Part shown: one piece after another, positions 49,384 to 62,308 of the stretch
How positions within the stretch are numbered: the first letter of the stretch is position 1
Layout of the letters: every line of letters begins with the position of its first letter
Assembly (NCBI GenBank): GCA_002914805.1
Contig: JXTB01000190.1
Coordinates: 240,261 to 304,260 of the forward strand
DNA from: Parasponia andersonii
Lineage: Eukaryota > Streptophyta > Magnoliopsida > Rosales > Cannabaceae
DNA length: 64,000 bases
Direction of reading: 5' to 3'
The notes under the pieces: model-generated
The model's input: only the letters and a program-made list of their open reading frames with translations
What the model was told of the DNA's origin: nothing
Databases searched by the model: none
Program-made: the position numbers and the translations under genes

Positions 49384-51714
49384 CCCTCTGGGACACCTCT
49401 AAGCTCTACAGATCAGACACACGGAAAGAGACGAAGCTTCAATACTTACTTTTTTTTTTTTGTTTGGTTGGGCTTCGTTAGAATCTCTACGAAAATCGGC
49501 AAATAAATTAAGTGAATACTACTTTTTTTTTTTTTTTTAAATAAAATTAACAATAAAACAATTTTTTTAAATAAATTCTTGATAATTTTGACGGATTCTT
49601 GACAATTTTGACGGATTCTTGACGTCTGAGATAATTTTAACAGATTCTTGATGAATTCTTAACAAATTTTTGACAGATTTTTGACTAATTTGTTCTTAAA
49701 AGTGGTAGAATCTAATAGTAATAGTAAGTTTAGTTAAACATTTGAAAAAAATTATAATTTTCTACTTAACTCAAAATCGGCTGTAAAAGTACATAAATAC
49801 CAGTTTCTTAAGCTTATTTTCATAACTACCAGTTTTTCCTTTTATGTCTCAGATACCTTTTTTTTGGATAAATATATACACAGACATTTTAGAGGAAATT
49901 TATTTTTTATAGTAATTTTTTCAAAAAAAAAATTGAAACATATTGAATTTAGAAATTGTTTGAAAAATCTTGGATTTTAATTAGAAAATACTACTTTTAA
50001 AAGTATTTATAAAAATAACACTTTTGATTAATTGATGAGATAGTAACCAATCCAATAACTTGACCATTCATCTCAAATAATTAGATTGATTTTCGTACCT
50101 CAACTTACTTAGAGTATTATTGATAAATATCGATTTTTGAAAAAAAGTGGTACTTTTCTAAATATTTATTATAACTGTTATTTTTCTAAAAAATATTTTA
50201 AAAATAATATTTTTCTAAATTAATATGGGATTCATCCCATCGAAGATGTTTCAATTTTTAATACTTTTGGCCTGTAATTTTGTAAGAAGCCCAATATTTT
50301 TACATGAAATGTCTACTTTTTATGAATCAATTTACATCTGAAAATTAGTAATTTCAAAATATATATCATAAGCATAAATTTACAATATAAACGTAAACCA
50401 TAAGTGAAAATCTACATTAAAAATGTATATTATACAAATTTTATATTCAAAATATGTACCCAAAAATAGATATTTTGAAAATAAATAAAAAAACAAAAAA
50501 GGTATTTGTGAAATATAATAGAAAAGTGAATATTGGTGTAAATTTCTCGAAATGAAAATATCTGAGACTTTTTTTTGTGGGGGGGAGGGGAGGTGGTCAT
50601 GACTACTTTCTAAAATTATATTTTCTTATGATTGTTGTAAATTATTATGAGTGGTGGTTAAAGTTTTGATCGTAATTTTAACACACATAAAATTTATGAG
50701 CTACGAGTCATTATGATAAGAGATAATATCATTTTTATATTTTGTATTTTAACATTTTGTTTAATTTATACTTTATGTTTTGGTTATTATCAACATTGAT
50801 CTTTAGATTTAAAATATGTTACCAATTTACATCTTAACACTAATTTAGAGTAGTTAATTTACCAAGTTGATTTAACAAACTTATTCTCAGATTAGTTTTT
50901 ATGCAGTTTATTTTTAATTTTTTAAACGATATCTTGATAAATTAACTACTCTAAATTTATATTAATGATTAAATTTGTAAGACATTTCTAATCTAAGTGT
51001 CAATATTGATAATAACTGAAACAAATAATATAATTTGAACAAAATATTAACTTGATGATTTACTAGGTATGTATCATCATTTATTGAATGTAATGGGAAT
51101 AAAAAAAAAGTTCATTATTGCAAATACCACTTTTGTTTTCAATATGCAATAATGATTTGTTTTTGGAACTTGGAAAAAGGATCCTTACGAGCTCCGGCCC
51201 AATAGGAGCTGCCGTTCACTTTCTATTAGTGTTAGGCTGTTAGCATAAGGGAAATTGACTTGGAAATACTAATTTGGAATAAAATAATTTTTTATTGTCC
51301 TTTTTAAATTAATATTTGTAGTAGTGATATGTATTGTAAGATGAGGGTTCACATAATTTGTAATTATAAAATTATAAATTTTTTACTATTAATTAATAGT
51401 TACAAATTATATGATATTCCGCATCACACAATCACAAAATACTAAAATATTATTAAAAAAAACCATTTTTCAAATCACTCTTAAAAGTCTTTTCAGCGAA
51501 AATTACTACTATTTATTTCCGTTTCCCTTGCATAATCCTAGTGTGGCCCACGATGGGGCAGCATATTTGACCCAAAGGGCCTTGTGGACAAGCTCAACTA
51601 ACATAACTAGGGGACATTTCATAAATAGCATATTCTAGAGTAGATATTTATGATTTAGCAGTTAAATCAAATCTTTTTTTTAATATAGAAAATTGACGGT
51701 TTTATCTCAAAAAT
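49384..51714. other. upstream region of the KxDL gene and AT-rich spacer
   Basis: The promoter and leader of the KxDL gene lie at the left. Further on, about 49575-49690 holds degenerate copies of a 20-bp unit ('gacggattcttgacaatttt'). The rest is AT-rich, with no gene supported. Confidence 0.55.
49575..49690. repeat. degenerate 20-bp tandem repeat
   Basis: Units at 49581-49600 and 49601-49620 are nearly identical. Two or three looser copies with 'gattcttga' and 'aattttaacag' follow. Confidence 0.75.
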
Positions 51715-51875
51715 AACATTAATTAAATTTTTTTTAAAAAGTGAGACTTAACTAATGACCACCACTTACTACAAATTTAAAAGAAAATAACACACACACT
51801 ACCAAGGTTTGAACCCTTAATCTCCCAAACTCACACACACATCCTCAAGCCTTAAACCAACTGAACTAGCCCTAA
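51715..51875 (-). mobile_element. tRNA-derived SINE
   Basis: On the minus strand the head reads 'gggctagttcagttggttta' and contains an A box (TAGTTCAGTTGG, + coordinates 51857-51868). A B box (GGTTCAAACC, 51806-51815) follows 41 bases later. This is the internal RNA polymerase III promoter of tRNA-like SINEs. A short unrelated body follows, then a T/A-rich tail. Similar A/T-rich words flank both sides and may be a degraded target duplication. The acceptor-stem pairing and anticodon arm of a true tRNA are not present. Confidence 0.7.
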
Positions 51876-52624
51876 TTGGGTTGATTAAAATTTAAACACA
51901 CTGAAAATGAGGGAAATAAATAGACAAAAAAAAAAAGATTCTACAAATGAAAACTAAAAACAAAGTACAAGTAAAAACTAATTATTGCCGAAATAGAAAG
52001 CAAGTAAAAACACCAAAAGTGACTCACCCAAATATCCTCCATATGAAAGTGTTGTGTTTGATATGTAGATGGATGCATGCATGCAAGATAAATAGCAACT
52101 GTGAATATACTAAGGTTAAAGATCCACTAGCTAATTCATAACTTCAGTTTCAAGTTCGGCTATTTAGGTTCAAAACCTCATAATTTTCATCTATATATAA
52201 TTTATCAAAACCCTTATTATGAATAAAGATCACCAACAATCATGTACATTTATGCCTTGGAATATACCCTAAACATCTCCCAAAACCTAACCTTTTCCCT
52301 CCAAATTAAAAACCCAGCTAGAGTCACGAAGTAGTGCCCTAACAACAAAAAGATTTTGCCGCTTTACATTAATTAAAGCAATTAACCAAAACAGAAACTT
52401 TCGCGTGCAGACTCACCTAGAATCCTGCATAATGTTTTATGTAGCGTAGATAAATGAATAAACCGTACTAATTAATAGTTTCTCACCCAAATTCCAAACC
52501 ATGCAAAACGATAAGTCAGTTAGTCAAACCTTGTTAAACCCTAACCCTACCCTCTTTTCACTAATTAAGGCAAACCCTATAAAGTCTCAGGTCATTATAG
52601 TCCATATATACACACACGACACAG

Positions 52625-52657
<33 letters not shown>
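52625..52657. repeat. TA-dinucleotide microsatellite
   Basis: About 16 TA repeats, likely length-variable. Confidence 0.85.
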
Positions 52658-52658
<1 letters not shown>

Positions 52659-53962
52659 TCTACTCTACTCTGCAGTACTGTACAAATTATGATCGTAGTA
52701 TAGCTAGCACAATTATGATCTATGAAACTAAATTAAATTATTGATTAACTTACGAGGACTTTCTTTCTTTCTCTCTTCCCTTTTCTATTATTGTCTTCTT
52801 CTTTTAAAAAAAAAAAATAATAATAATCATAATTTTCTCGGAATTTGAAAAGCTGGATTATAGTTTAGCTACCTAGAAAACAAATAGTGCCATGAAAAGG
52901 ATCTAACAGCACGCGCATTCTGAAAAATACCCACCTGGAAAAAGTTCATTCGTCTTTGCCTATCTAGAGAAAGAAAGTCTAAGAAAGAAACCAAAATTAA
53001 AGAAAAAAGTAAATAAAATAATTATTAAATATCGAGCATGATAATAATATATTTAGTAATTATATATTAAACTTTACTATAGACAAAAATTGGATGTCTA
53101 CATATGTAATAGTAATATAGGCGAATTTTTAAGTAAGGTACGTATATAATGAAACCTAATGTTAGTATGTGTGTATAACATGTACTTTTGAGTAATGAAA
53201 CGTAAATTTTTTTATAGGATTCTAAAATAAGTTTACATTATGGTTTAGTTCGAGCTAACATTAAAAATGTACACTGCTTAGAAGATTAGTTGGTATAGCT
53301 CATTGTGGAAGTCACTTATAATATCCATATTGTATATATATGTAGTACCTGCTAACTATATATATTACTGAAGAGTTCCATTCACGCGAGAGTGGATGGA
53401 ACTTATAAGGTACAAGACTTCCATATTGTATATTATGGAAGTCACTATATGTATATATATATTTTCAAAAAAAAAAAGGTTGCAACAGGGATTTCTTTTA
53501 TTATTCCTATTCTTTCTGATAATCCTACAAAGCAAGACGGTCAAAGGGCAAGTAAATTTTTAATAACTATTCCTTCCAGACAGCAGTTATTAAAAATTTA
53601 TCAGACTTGTTGTGTTTGAAAAAAAAAAATAAATAAAATACACAAATGCATGATGAGCACGAGGCTCAAAATATCACACTAGTGCGGTGGCTTTAAAGAG
53701 CACCTCCAATTTCAAACGCTCAAAAAGGCCAAAAAGTGAACAAATGTATATATCTAAAAGACAAAAATGCCCCTAAGAGCCATTACTTACCTCTTACCAG
53801 CATGAAACTTACTCTCAGATGGGTCCCACTTCCTCTGTACTGTACATGAGATTATGGTTTATGTATTTATGTGCATGTATGGTAATGGTAGAGGGTATGG
53901 TTATTACGGGGCATATGGTGAGAAAAAAACAGAACGTTAATTACATAATATTACATACATGC

Positions 53963-54000
53963 GTATGTATGTATGTATGTATGTATGTATGTATGTATGT
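53963..54000. repeat. GTAT tetranucleotide microsatellite
   Basis: About nine to ten GTAT units in a row, likely length-variable. Confidence 0.9.
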
Positions 54001-57000
54001 GCTTTGTGAGAGAAATCGATCTCACAAGGGAACAGCTTTTTTTTTTTGGTCTGTTGCTTTACCAAGGATAAGCAACAGAGCCGTGGTCTGAGATTGGTCA
54101 GAAAGTGCTGGGCCTTTTCGGAAAAATGAGATCTTACTAACGTATTCATTTCTCTTTTTTGTGTGTATGTGGGCCCCACAGTTTAGACCGGATATACCTA
54201 ATGAAGATTTGCATTTCTTAAAAAGAAAAAAAAAAAAAAAATCATATAGGGGATTTTATTCCTTTATTTGGAAATTAATTCAATTTGGGTTACTTCGAAA
54301 GTAAAAGATCCTCGCCTTCAAAAAAAGAAAGTAAATGATTTTGTTTTGTCTCTAATGAATTTTATTATTTTGAAGGAATTTTTTTTATATGCTTATAATA
54401 AATCTAATTAAATTTGCTTGTTTACTTTGTTTTTTTTTTCCTCACCCTCTATTGGGGTTATTAATTAGGATTTAGGAGGTTAAAAATAGATGTCGGGGCA
54501 GTTTCGTAAATGCGAATAAAGAGAGGTAAGAAAAGACGTTAATGGACATAAGATAGTGTGGGTGAAAGAGGAAAGGGTTGGAATCCAATTGCAAGGGACC
54601 AAAAAAAAAACAGGAACTATTTTGGTGGGACCAAAATAAATCAGCAACTTTTCTGGTTAAAAAAAAAATAAAAAAAAAGAAAAGAAAAGAGTGGTTTTAA
54701 AATCAGCTTAACAAATTGGTCTGTAGTGGGACAAAAGAGTGGGGTACGTAGGAAAGTAAACAAATTTATTAACTAGAATGATTAATAATATTTGACAACG
54801 TCGCTGCAGGGTTGGGTTAGTGCCGAAATCATTGGTCATATTGTGAAAGGGGATTTGGAGGCAGTACATAAGTGAATTAGTGATCAAAGGTTGGGTACTT
54901 AGGAGGGGCCCAGGGAAAAGTCCAAACAAGTCAGACCCACTAAAACGAGTTTGCCACGTGCTACTCCTTTGACCGTAGGATTCAACTGGGAACTAGTTTC
55001 ACGGAATCCATCGGGATTCAGGTGACGTGAGCTCAATGGATAATAACCCCCCTCTTCTCTTTCGGTTACTCTTTTTTCTCATTAATTTTTACGTTGATTA
55101 TGTTTGTTTATCTACATTTTCAGATAAAAACGAGTAATATTTCATAAATTATGATGATGCATGTTGAACCAAAAATAATAACAATATAATTAATCCCAAT
55201 TTTAGGTGCGATTCACATCTCTAACATGATTAATCCACATTTTACCTACAATACTTCAAGAAACTCCGCAATTATTTTTTAAAATTAATCATTAAAAAAA
55301 AAAGAAGCCAAAAGGGACAATAAAACAACAATGCATAACTATGTGGTTATTATCCTTTGTCTTTGGTTGGTTTACATGCACTCCTAAGGCCACTAGTTAG
55401 TTTTTGGATGGTTTGTTTGCTATATCTAAAGCAACCAAATTTATTTTAATTTTTCTAATTTCGATTTATTCAATTTTCGGTTTATTTTATTCACGGTTGA
55501 TCGGACTACTCAGTTCTTATGGTCCCTGGCTGGAAAGGCAACTCGATTTGATAATGAGAGAAACTAGCTAGGAAAGAAACTATGTTTTATTTAAAAGTTT
55601 TTATTTTAAAATTAATATTACAAACGTTTTTTTAAGGAATAATATAGTCTTTATAAATACATATGCAATATATTATATACATAGTTTTTATTTGGTCTTT
55701 TTTTTTTTCAGTCGATTTGTCACTTATACCTAAATCAATAAGAATTAATTCGATTTTCTTGATTTCGATTTATTCAATTTCAGTTGGTCGAGTTACTAGA
55801 ATTTTCATTTCACCAATTTCTTTTGCTTTTTTTTTTTTTTTTTTTCACACCCCTAATTTCAATGATAAAATTTGAATAAATTTCACAAAGTTTATGTTAA
55901 AAAAATGTATATCACAATTTAATCATATTTTACCCAATAAGTTGACTAATAAATAAAACTTCAGAAAAAAAAATTACACTAATAAAAAGAGAGAGAAGAA
56001 TCCACAGGGCGATTCGTTTGTATGTCCGAAAAATTAAAAAGGAACACTGGAAAAAAAAAATATTTCTGAGCTCATTCTTAATTATTGGCTGCTCTGAAAG
56101 CACAATCTATTTATATCTCTCTCCCTTTTTCTTTTTTTTTGAGAGATTAATTATATCTCATTTTTAGTCTTGTGGAAAAAAGTTAAAAATCTAACTAGAA
56201 CATTATAGGAAGAGGAGGCAAGATACTGAATAGGTACGGGTGATTTAATATCATTATGAAGACTTCTCATTCATTTATTGCAAAAGATATAATAGCCTGC
56301 TCAATATGGATTCTACATAGCTTTGGTTTATAGAGTAATAGGTGGGTATCTTCACTTGCTAACTCCCCAAAATTAATTGGCTTCTGTCAAATCTTGCCCC
56401 TTTCTTTTAATTATTATCTTATTTTTAACCACACTTCTGTGCCATAAGTCAGATTTTCAGGCTTTGAAGGGTCTTGGAAAATGACATCTGTCAGGGGATC
56501 ATTTTTCTGTTTTGGTCCATCAACTTCGTCGTTTGTGAATGTCATCAAGCCAAAAGATAAAAATAAATGGGTCCAATTCATTACAGAGTTATTATCTGAT
56601 ATTTATGAGAGTCATAAAATGAATGAGATAAAAAATAGAGTCAAAATATTTTATTTGTGGAGCTCTGTAACACTGAGGTTGTCTTATTTTATTTTCTTAA
56701 ATAAACCATATTGTATAATCACTTTAGAAACAAAAGACACCGTGTTCACTCTCTTATTCTTTCAATGGACAAGTATTTTCTAACAAAAACATTCAGATCA
56801 AGAAATTAAGAGCAGTAGTCTACTACACAATTCAGCATGCTAACATTATTTCTGTTAGGAAAGAGGTGTTAGAATCCTATGCTTTGCTATTATTTAGAGT
56901 ACAAAGAAATACAATAAGGATATGTTTAGCTAGCGTTCCCAAGAGAAATTTCTTCGTGAACACTTTAAGTCACTCATGAAATATATACCTAATCTGATTA

Positions 57001-57752
57001 GTTTAAGAAGTTACTCAAGACATAAATGTCACATACTTGGCATATTAGTTAAGAACATTAAAAGTTCACGTGACTGTTCAGACGTATAAACTTAGTCTGA
57101 TTAGTAACAACCACGGCTCAAATCCACTAAATAAAAATAAAAGATCACTCTTTTTCTCTCTTACATTTTTTTTTTTCCCTAAGAATTTCGAACATTCAAG
57201 TCGTAGTCAAAAAGAGTAACCATAACAACTACAAAACCATGTACACTCCCCCAGTAAATTTCAGTGTAGCCCATTCTAATTCCAGAATTTTGTACTGTTG
57301 CTCCTAAAACAACCAAAAACAACACAAGGATTTGCCTGTGACATGCCATGCGGCCTTGAGACAATTGAAAAAGCATTTATATTCATTACGATTGGGAGAG
57401 GGATCGGGAGAGTTTTCTGACCCATCGAATCCTCGCCGCAAAGTGTTCCAATCAACCAAAGTAGGAAGAGTCAGCCCTCAAAACCAACAATCCCAACATC
57501 ATCACAAGCCAAAATCGTTTGGGGTTGAATGAAGTAGAAGTAGACAGCAATATAACTGTTCCCATATATATAATGATACCCACTTAGCCAAAAGTATATA
57601 TAGTAAGTTTTCATAAAAATCCTGCCATGGAATAATACTAGCCAATGTTTGATAATTGTCTACATACTTGTAGAAGCAAGCTGTATAATATATATTATTT
57701 ATAACTTGAGTAGATAAGGCAAAGGTGTTTTATAACTGCTAGTATTTGAAAA

Positions 57753-60700
57753 TCACACAAAAGACCAATTCATGAACATGAATGCCAAGCAATGATTCGA
57801 GTCCTCATCGTTGAGAACTTTCCATGCGACAGCCTGCTCATATGAGACTGCTCTTCCCATGCTCGACACGCATATCCCTGCTGGCAGATAAGCAAAACCC
57901 TGTGCAGTTTCAAAAGTGTTAGAATCTCCACAAGGTTACCTCACTCAGTTACCATGATGATTCAAGGTAAGCTAATTCTTAGTTCACCAGCGAAGAAGAA
58001 CTTTAATCAGTATTATTATCATTATGCTATAAGCAGTCCCTTCTGATTTACCTGCTGCATGATTTTGGAGAACTCTGAGCATAGAAACTTCCGACCGGCT
58101 TCGTCTAGAATCTTGTCGAGCATGATATCCTGAAGAGCCACAAGAGTTGTTTCAAGCATGTCAAGTCCAGCCTGGTTCGCAAAGGTGAAAACAGGAGATG
58201 CCTGCAATCAAAATTTTCACATCTGTGTTAACTATTCTAGTATATAAAGCGATGATTAGCTATTTAAATAGTGTTGAATGGAGAGAAAAATAACTCCGAT
58301 TACATATGAAATTAAAGTACTGTGGAAATTATTTTAGAAAGAGGAGTAAATACATTTGTTTTGACAGAGCAGCACATGATTGCATTGGAGTGGTGCCAGA
58401 GTCGCTTCAAAACAGCATCACCCGACGGGGAATCCACTTGAAAAATGTCTCCTCCAGTGTGTATCCTGAAGCAGAAATGAAAAAAATAATTAATATGAAA
58501 CACAATAACCGAGAATTTTCTTCTTGGATAAGTAAAATTTGATGCGTTATTTTTGGATATCATAGTAAAGTCAAACCTGTAGCTTCGGCAAATCCACTGT
58601 GCCAAGGTAAGAGCTTCAGGAGATTGAGGAAGGGGTTTTGGTCCTAAGTGTGAGCTGAGCCGAGAGGGAGCAATAGCCATAGCAACCCTCTGAACAGACC
58701 CGACGACACTGCGCACGTACTGGCGAGCCATAGCAGCCACATTGTCTCGCGTGTGATTCTCAAAAGTGAACTGGAAGGCAATAGTCAGGACTGACCTAAG
58801 ATTGTAACTATTTGGATTGGCTTCACTAGCTGGACGGGCACTTCCAGATCCTACTTCAAGAGTAGAAGCCAAATCCAGTGTGCGGGTAGCACCAGGCATA
58901 TCCTGCAAAATGAAGGAAACAGGGGGAAGGGGAAAAAAAAAAAGCACAAAGAAACAGTTATTATATCAATACCACAAAGATTTAGAAGTTGTGCTCACTA
59001 AACTTGTAATGGGGAAAAAAAAAAAATCAATATCTAAGTCCTTGGATTGGCCTGATTGTCCAAAATGCCCAAGATAAAAAGAAAAACACAACTGTAAATT
59101 TCTGAAGAGCATTTCCTATGTAAATTATTTCAATAAGCTGAGCTATCTAACTAACCGCTTTTGGATCCAATGGAATGACGCGGAAACCAGACGGTAATAA
59201 TGGGGCTTCATCGGCAAAGGATTCATCAATTGGTGCAAAAACAAGCTGAGCACAGGAACCAACTGCATTTTCATCAACACCACTGCACAGCTGTCCAAAA
59301 TAGATTCCAGGAAAATCAGGTTAGAAAATAAAACCACAATAGTAACTACATATTTCAAACTTCAATGAATAAAAGAAACAATTTCTCGCGTAGTATAGTA
59401 TAGAAATATTAACCTGTAACAAGTACATATCCCGTGCCAAAGCAACCTCTTCAGGAGAGAAAGCATGGCCCTCCAACCGAACCACCTCAAGAAACTGCAT
59501 TAGTTACAGAAGGTAAACTTTAGACACCTAATTATTATCTGTAAGCAGAGGAGAAACAAGTTCATTGAGTGGTCAGGTTATTACCTCCTCATGCTCCACT
59601 GTGTGCGCAAGAGGTAAAATGACCTGGCTACTAGGAAAGCCACCAGGTCTTGCACAAGGAATGGCATAAGGACTAGCTTTAAGACACGAAGCAGAGTAGG
59701 CATCAACCCCATAGTCAGCCCACTCGGATCGATGCTCCCTCAGAAAACGAACAAGCAAAGCTGGGGGAACATTCTGATTCACAACATAAATGTAAACATC
59801 TAGACAAAGCTTATAGAAGTGAAGCGAGAAATCATTCTATTTGATATTTCTAAAATAAAATTACCTGAAGCAGCATTGATGCCTTGGCACACAGCACCCC
59901 TCCAAAAGTCGGAAAAATCGATGCACTATATTGGGAGCCAAGAAATTTGTTTGAAGACGGATTTACAACAATGGTTACGTCCTCCACACCATCGCTACCC
60001 AAAAGTGACCACCCATCATCCGCAAACCCATTAACAGCGTCGTTGAAACCCCTAAACCCAGTAGAAGAAACATCAGCCAAATGAGAAACATTACAACGCA
60101 AGGACAAGGAAAAAGCAAGGAAGTTGAATCAAATATCTAAATCGGTGGTCAGTCCATGCTGACCAGGCACTTTCCAGCCTTCTGCTTTCTTAGTTTGAAG
60201 ACCTTACCTGCAGAGTCTCTGACTAAATGTCCTCAAGACAGCAGGTTGACGGCCTCCACCATACTGTATTTCTCCACTACTTTCTTGAGCAATTTGTCGA
60301 ATATGGCGCAAAGCCTAATGTAAGCATTAAGCAATACAAAGATAAAACATAAAGTAGAAAGGGATAATGACTACAGAAAAAGCCAATTGGAAAGGAAAAA
60401 AACATCCATAGAGTACTTGAGTATACTCACAGCGATAGTCATTTTCTGAGCAAGAATTTTGGACGATTCATAGAGTGGCCTGAGAACTTCGGGAACGCTC
60501 CAAGCCTGAAAAACCAATCAAGTTCTTTATTTATAACAAAAATGGAATAACATACTCAGGTATTGATCATTAAAATGGATTTAGTACTCACATCTAAATC
60601 AACATGATCAACAATGTGAATAATAGAGCCACCACCCTCACAAGGTCGGATTAGCAATCCACTAGGGAGCATTTCTACCCTGACAAAACATGAAGATGGA

Positions 60701-62308
60701 GGGCCAGCTGGGCCACCAGTAGTAGTCGTCAAGGACCTCTCACATATCTGCAAAATTGAATTTTACGCAGTAAGCAATACTATAACCATTTAGTATGACT
60801 AAGACTTGGCTGCCATGGCTAAGATACAGCTGAATCACTAGGTACGTCAACAAGTTTGCCAATCAATTAAATAACCGATAAAAGGACCAAAGAATGCAAA
60901 ATAAAGTAAGAACAATGAACACATCTAAACCAAAAAGCCTTTTCAATAATGGAACTAAATGCTTAAAACAGTGCTTTGTATCATGTCCAAGGGGGAGAAA
61001 AAGAATTTCAGATGTAAATATTTATTGAGTTACCACAAGACTGTTATCTTCCAAACTAGTAGTATATCTCAGTGTCCAAAAGTCGCGTGCTGCTGCTAAT
61101 GTTGTAGGTGCATATGTCTGGTGTGAAGAAATTTCATTAGAAAGAGAACAAGTTTATCATATGTTATAGAAGAAAAACTTTTAAATAATTTAGTCATGAA
61201 TTAACCTGCATATATACGAGCTCAATCGTCCCACCATTTCCTGTAGGAATAACACTCAATACATCAACACAACGGCAGTCGCGAAACCATGATGTACGAT
61301 CTTTGAGAATCTCAGCGACCTACATTAAATTTTTTAAACACATATATTAGACTATGAAAAAAAAAGGGGATACTTCATTAGAGAGGGATATTTAAAAGAA
61401 ACAAGAGGAGACAATCAGCAACAGATACAAGTACCTTTGTGGGCTCTAGGCTCACAAGACCGCAAGCTCGTGCTGCTACCCCACTACAGTTGCGGGAAAC
61501 AGCAACGATACCAATAGAATCCGGACCAGGCTACAATATCATACTTCATAAATTAACCAAAAACATCTTAACGCACAAACAACATTACATTGCTTCACTC
61601 AAAAAGGAAAAAAAATAATACATTCCATGCATCCGTGTGCATGTGTTAATGAAAAAATAATGGGCTTTAAGAATATACCTTCATCCCAATCATTTGGACC
61701 CAGTCGACAGCAGTTCCAGTAGCCTTGGACAGGAACTCTGCCAGGGTCTCCTCTGCTATTGCTAGGAGGCTGACATGTAAAACGTACATGAGCTACTTAA
61801 ACCAAATATCAAATGAGCTATTAAAACAAACAATTATAGCAAAATTACTCACCCAGCTGGGTTGTTAGCATCCCTCTGGGGCTGCTGAGGTGTTGGGTTT
61901 TGCTGTTGTTGGTTTTGACCACTCATGACCACAGACTCACAACTATTGTCTGTGGTCGTCCCAGATGCCTGTTAAGAACAATAAGAGACTTCTTTCAATA
62001 CAAAATATTTGCAACAGTACAAACCTCATTAAGTTCTTTAAAACACTAGCTAATGCAAAAAAACAATGAGGCAAATTTTGCCTCAGAAGTTCAGATTATT
62101 CTTCCACGGTAAACAAAATAATTAGAAGAAGACTCTTGAGTGGCTTACAGTCTGCAGTTGATTTCTCATATATCCGTTTTCATAAACCAAGTGGGAGACC
62201 TGCTTCTGTAAGCGATCATTCTCTTCCATCAACAGTTTGTTCATCGCAGTCAGCTTTCTATTGACTGTCTGGAGTCGAGAAGCTTCCTTCCTCTGCTTTT
62301 CTCGACAT
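57753..62308 (-). CDS. class III HD-ZIP transcription factor, PHABULOSA/PHAVOLUTA type; N-terminal exon beyond the window
   Basis: Seventeen exons in coding order: 62308-62149, 61968-61853, 61769-61679, 61530-61435, 61319-61206, 61117-61034, 60747-60592, 60505-60431, 60314-60208, 60051-59865, 59773-59585, 59494-59414, 59290-59156, 58902-58577, 58465-58354, 58201-58052, 57899-57753. The first visible residues (CREKQRKEASRLQ) finish the homeodomain's third helix and lead into a leucine zipper. A Q/P-rich linker, the START domain (AIAEETLAEFLSKATGTAVD onward), the HD-SAD region and a C-terminal MEKHLA domain follow, ending NHCLAFMFMNWSFV. The visible 774 residues plus about 78 for the missing exon would give about 850, as in PHB. 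'SPVFTFANQAGLDMLETTL' and 'EDSNHCLAFMF' favour PHB/PHV over REV or CNA/ATHB8. These nuclear factors set adaxial leaf fate, meristem and vascular pattern. The gene carries a miR165/166 site. Confidence 0.95.
61521..61689 (-). promoter_or_regulatory. miR165/166 target site, split by an intron
   Basis: The spliced mRNA reads TTGGGATGAAG (61689-61679) joined to CCTGGTCCGG (61530-61521), which is the conserved 21-base miR165/166 site of HD-ZIP III messages in the START domain (peptide IGMKPGPDSIGI). The intron between (61678-61531) is 148 bp. The genomic DNA and the unspliced RNA lack the joined site. Confidence 0.93.

Larger units (their letters stand above)
51876..57752. other. AT-rich intergenic spacer with microsatellites
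   Basis: No gene is supported. TA repeats lie at 52625-52657 and a GTAT repeat at 53963-54000. A telomere-like 'aaaccctaaccctaccct' lies near 52536, and a G-box (CACGTG) with a W-box (TTGACC on the reverse sense) near 54953-54975. Open frames at 56481-56783 (+) and 57179-57376 (-) show no recognisable domain. The last several hundred bases probably hold the 3' untranslated region of the HD-ZIP III gene. Confidence 0.5.

Noticed and set aside
49163-49396. Alternative start (MSQRDGEGE) for the KxDL gene
   Set aside because: It is in a different frame, does not join the second exon in phase, and loses the conserved family sequence.
51800-51875. A true tRNA gene on the minus strand
   Set aside because: A and B boxes are present but the acceptor stem does not pair and no anticodon arm forms; a SINE head explains it better.
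55440-55800. Repeated 'tttcgatttattcaattt' words as a transposon
   Set aside because: Two similar patches about 300 bases apart, but no defined ends or target duplication.
56481-56783. 100-codon frame (+) upstream of the HD-ZIP III 3' end
   Set aside because: No recognisable domain; chance-length frame in AT-rich DNA.
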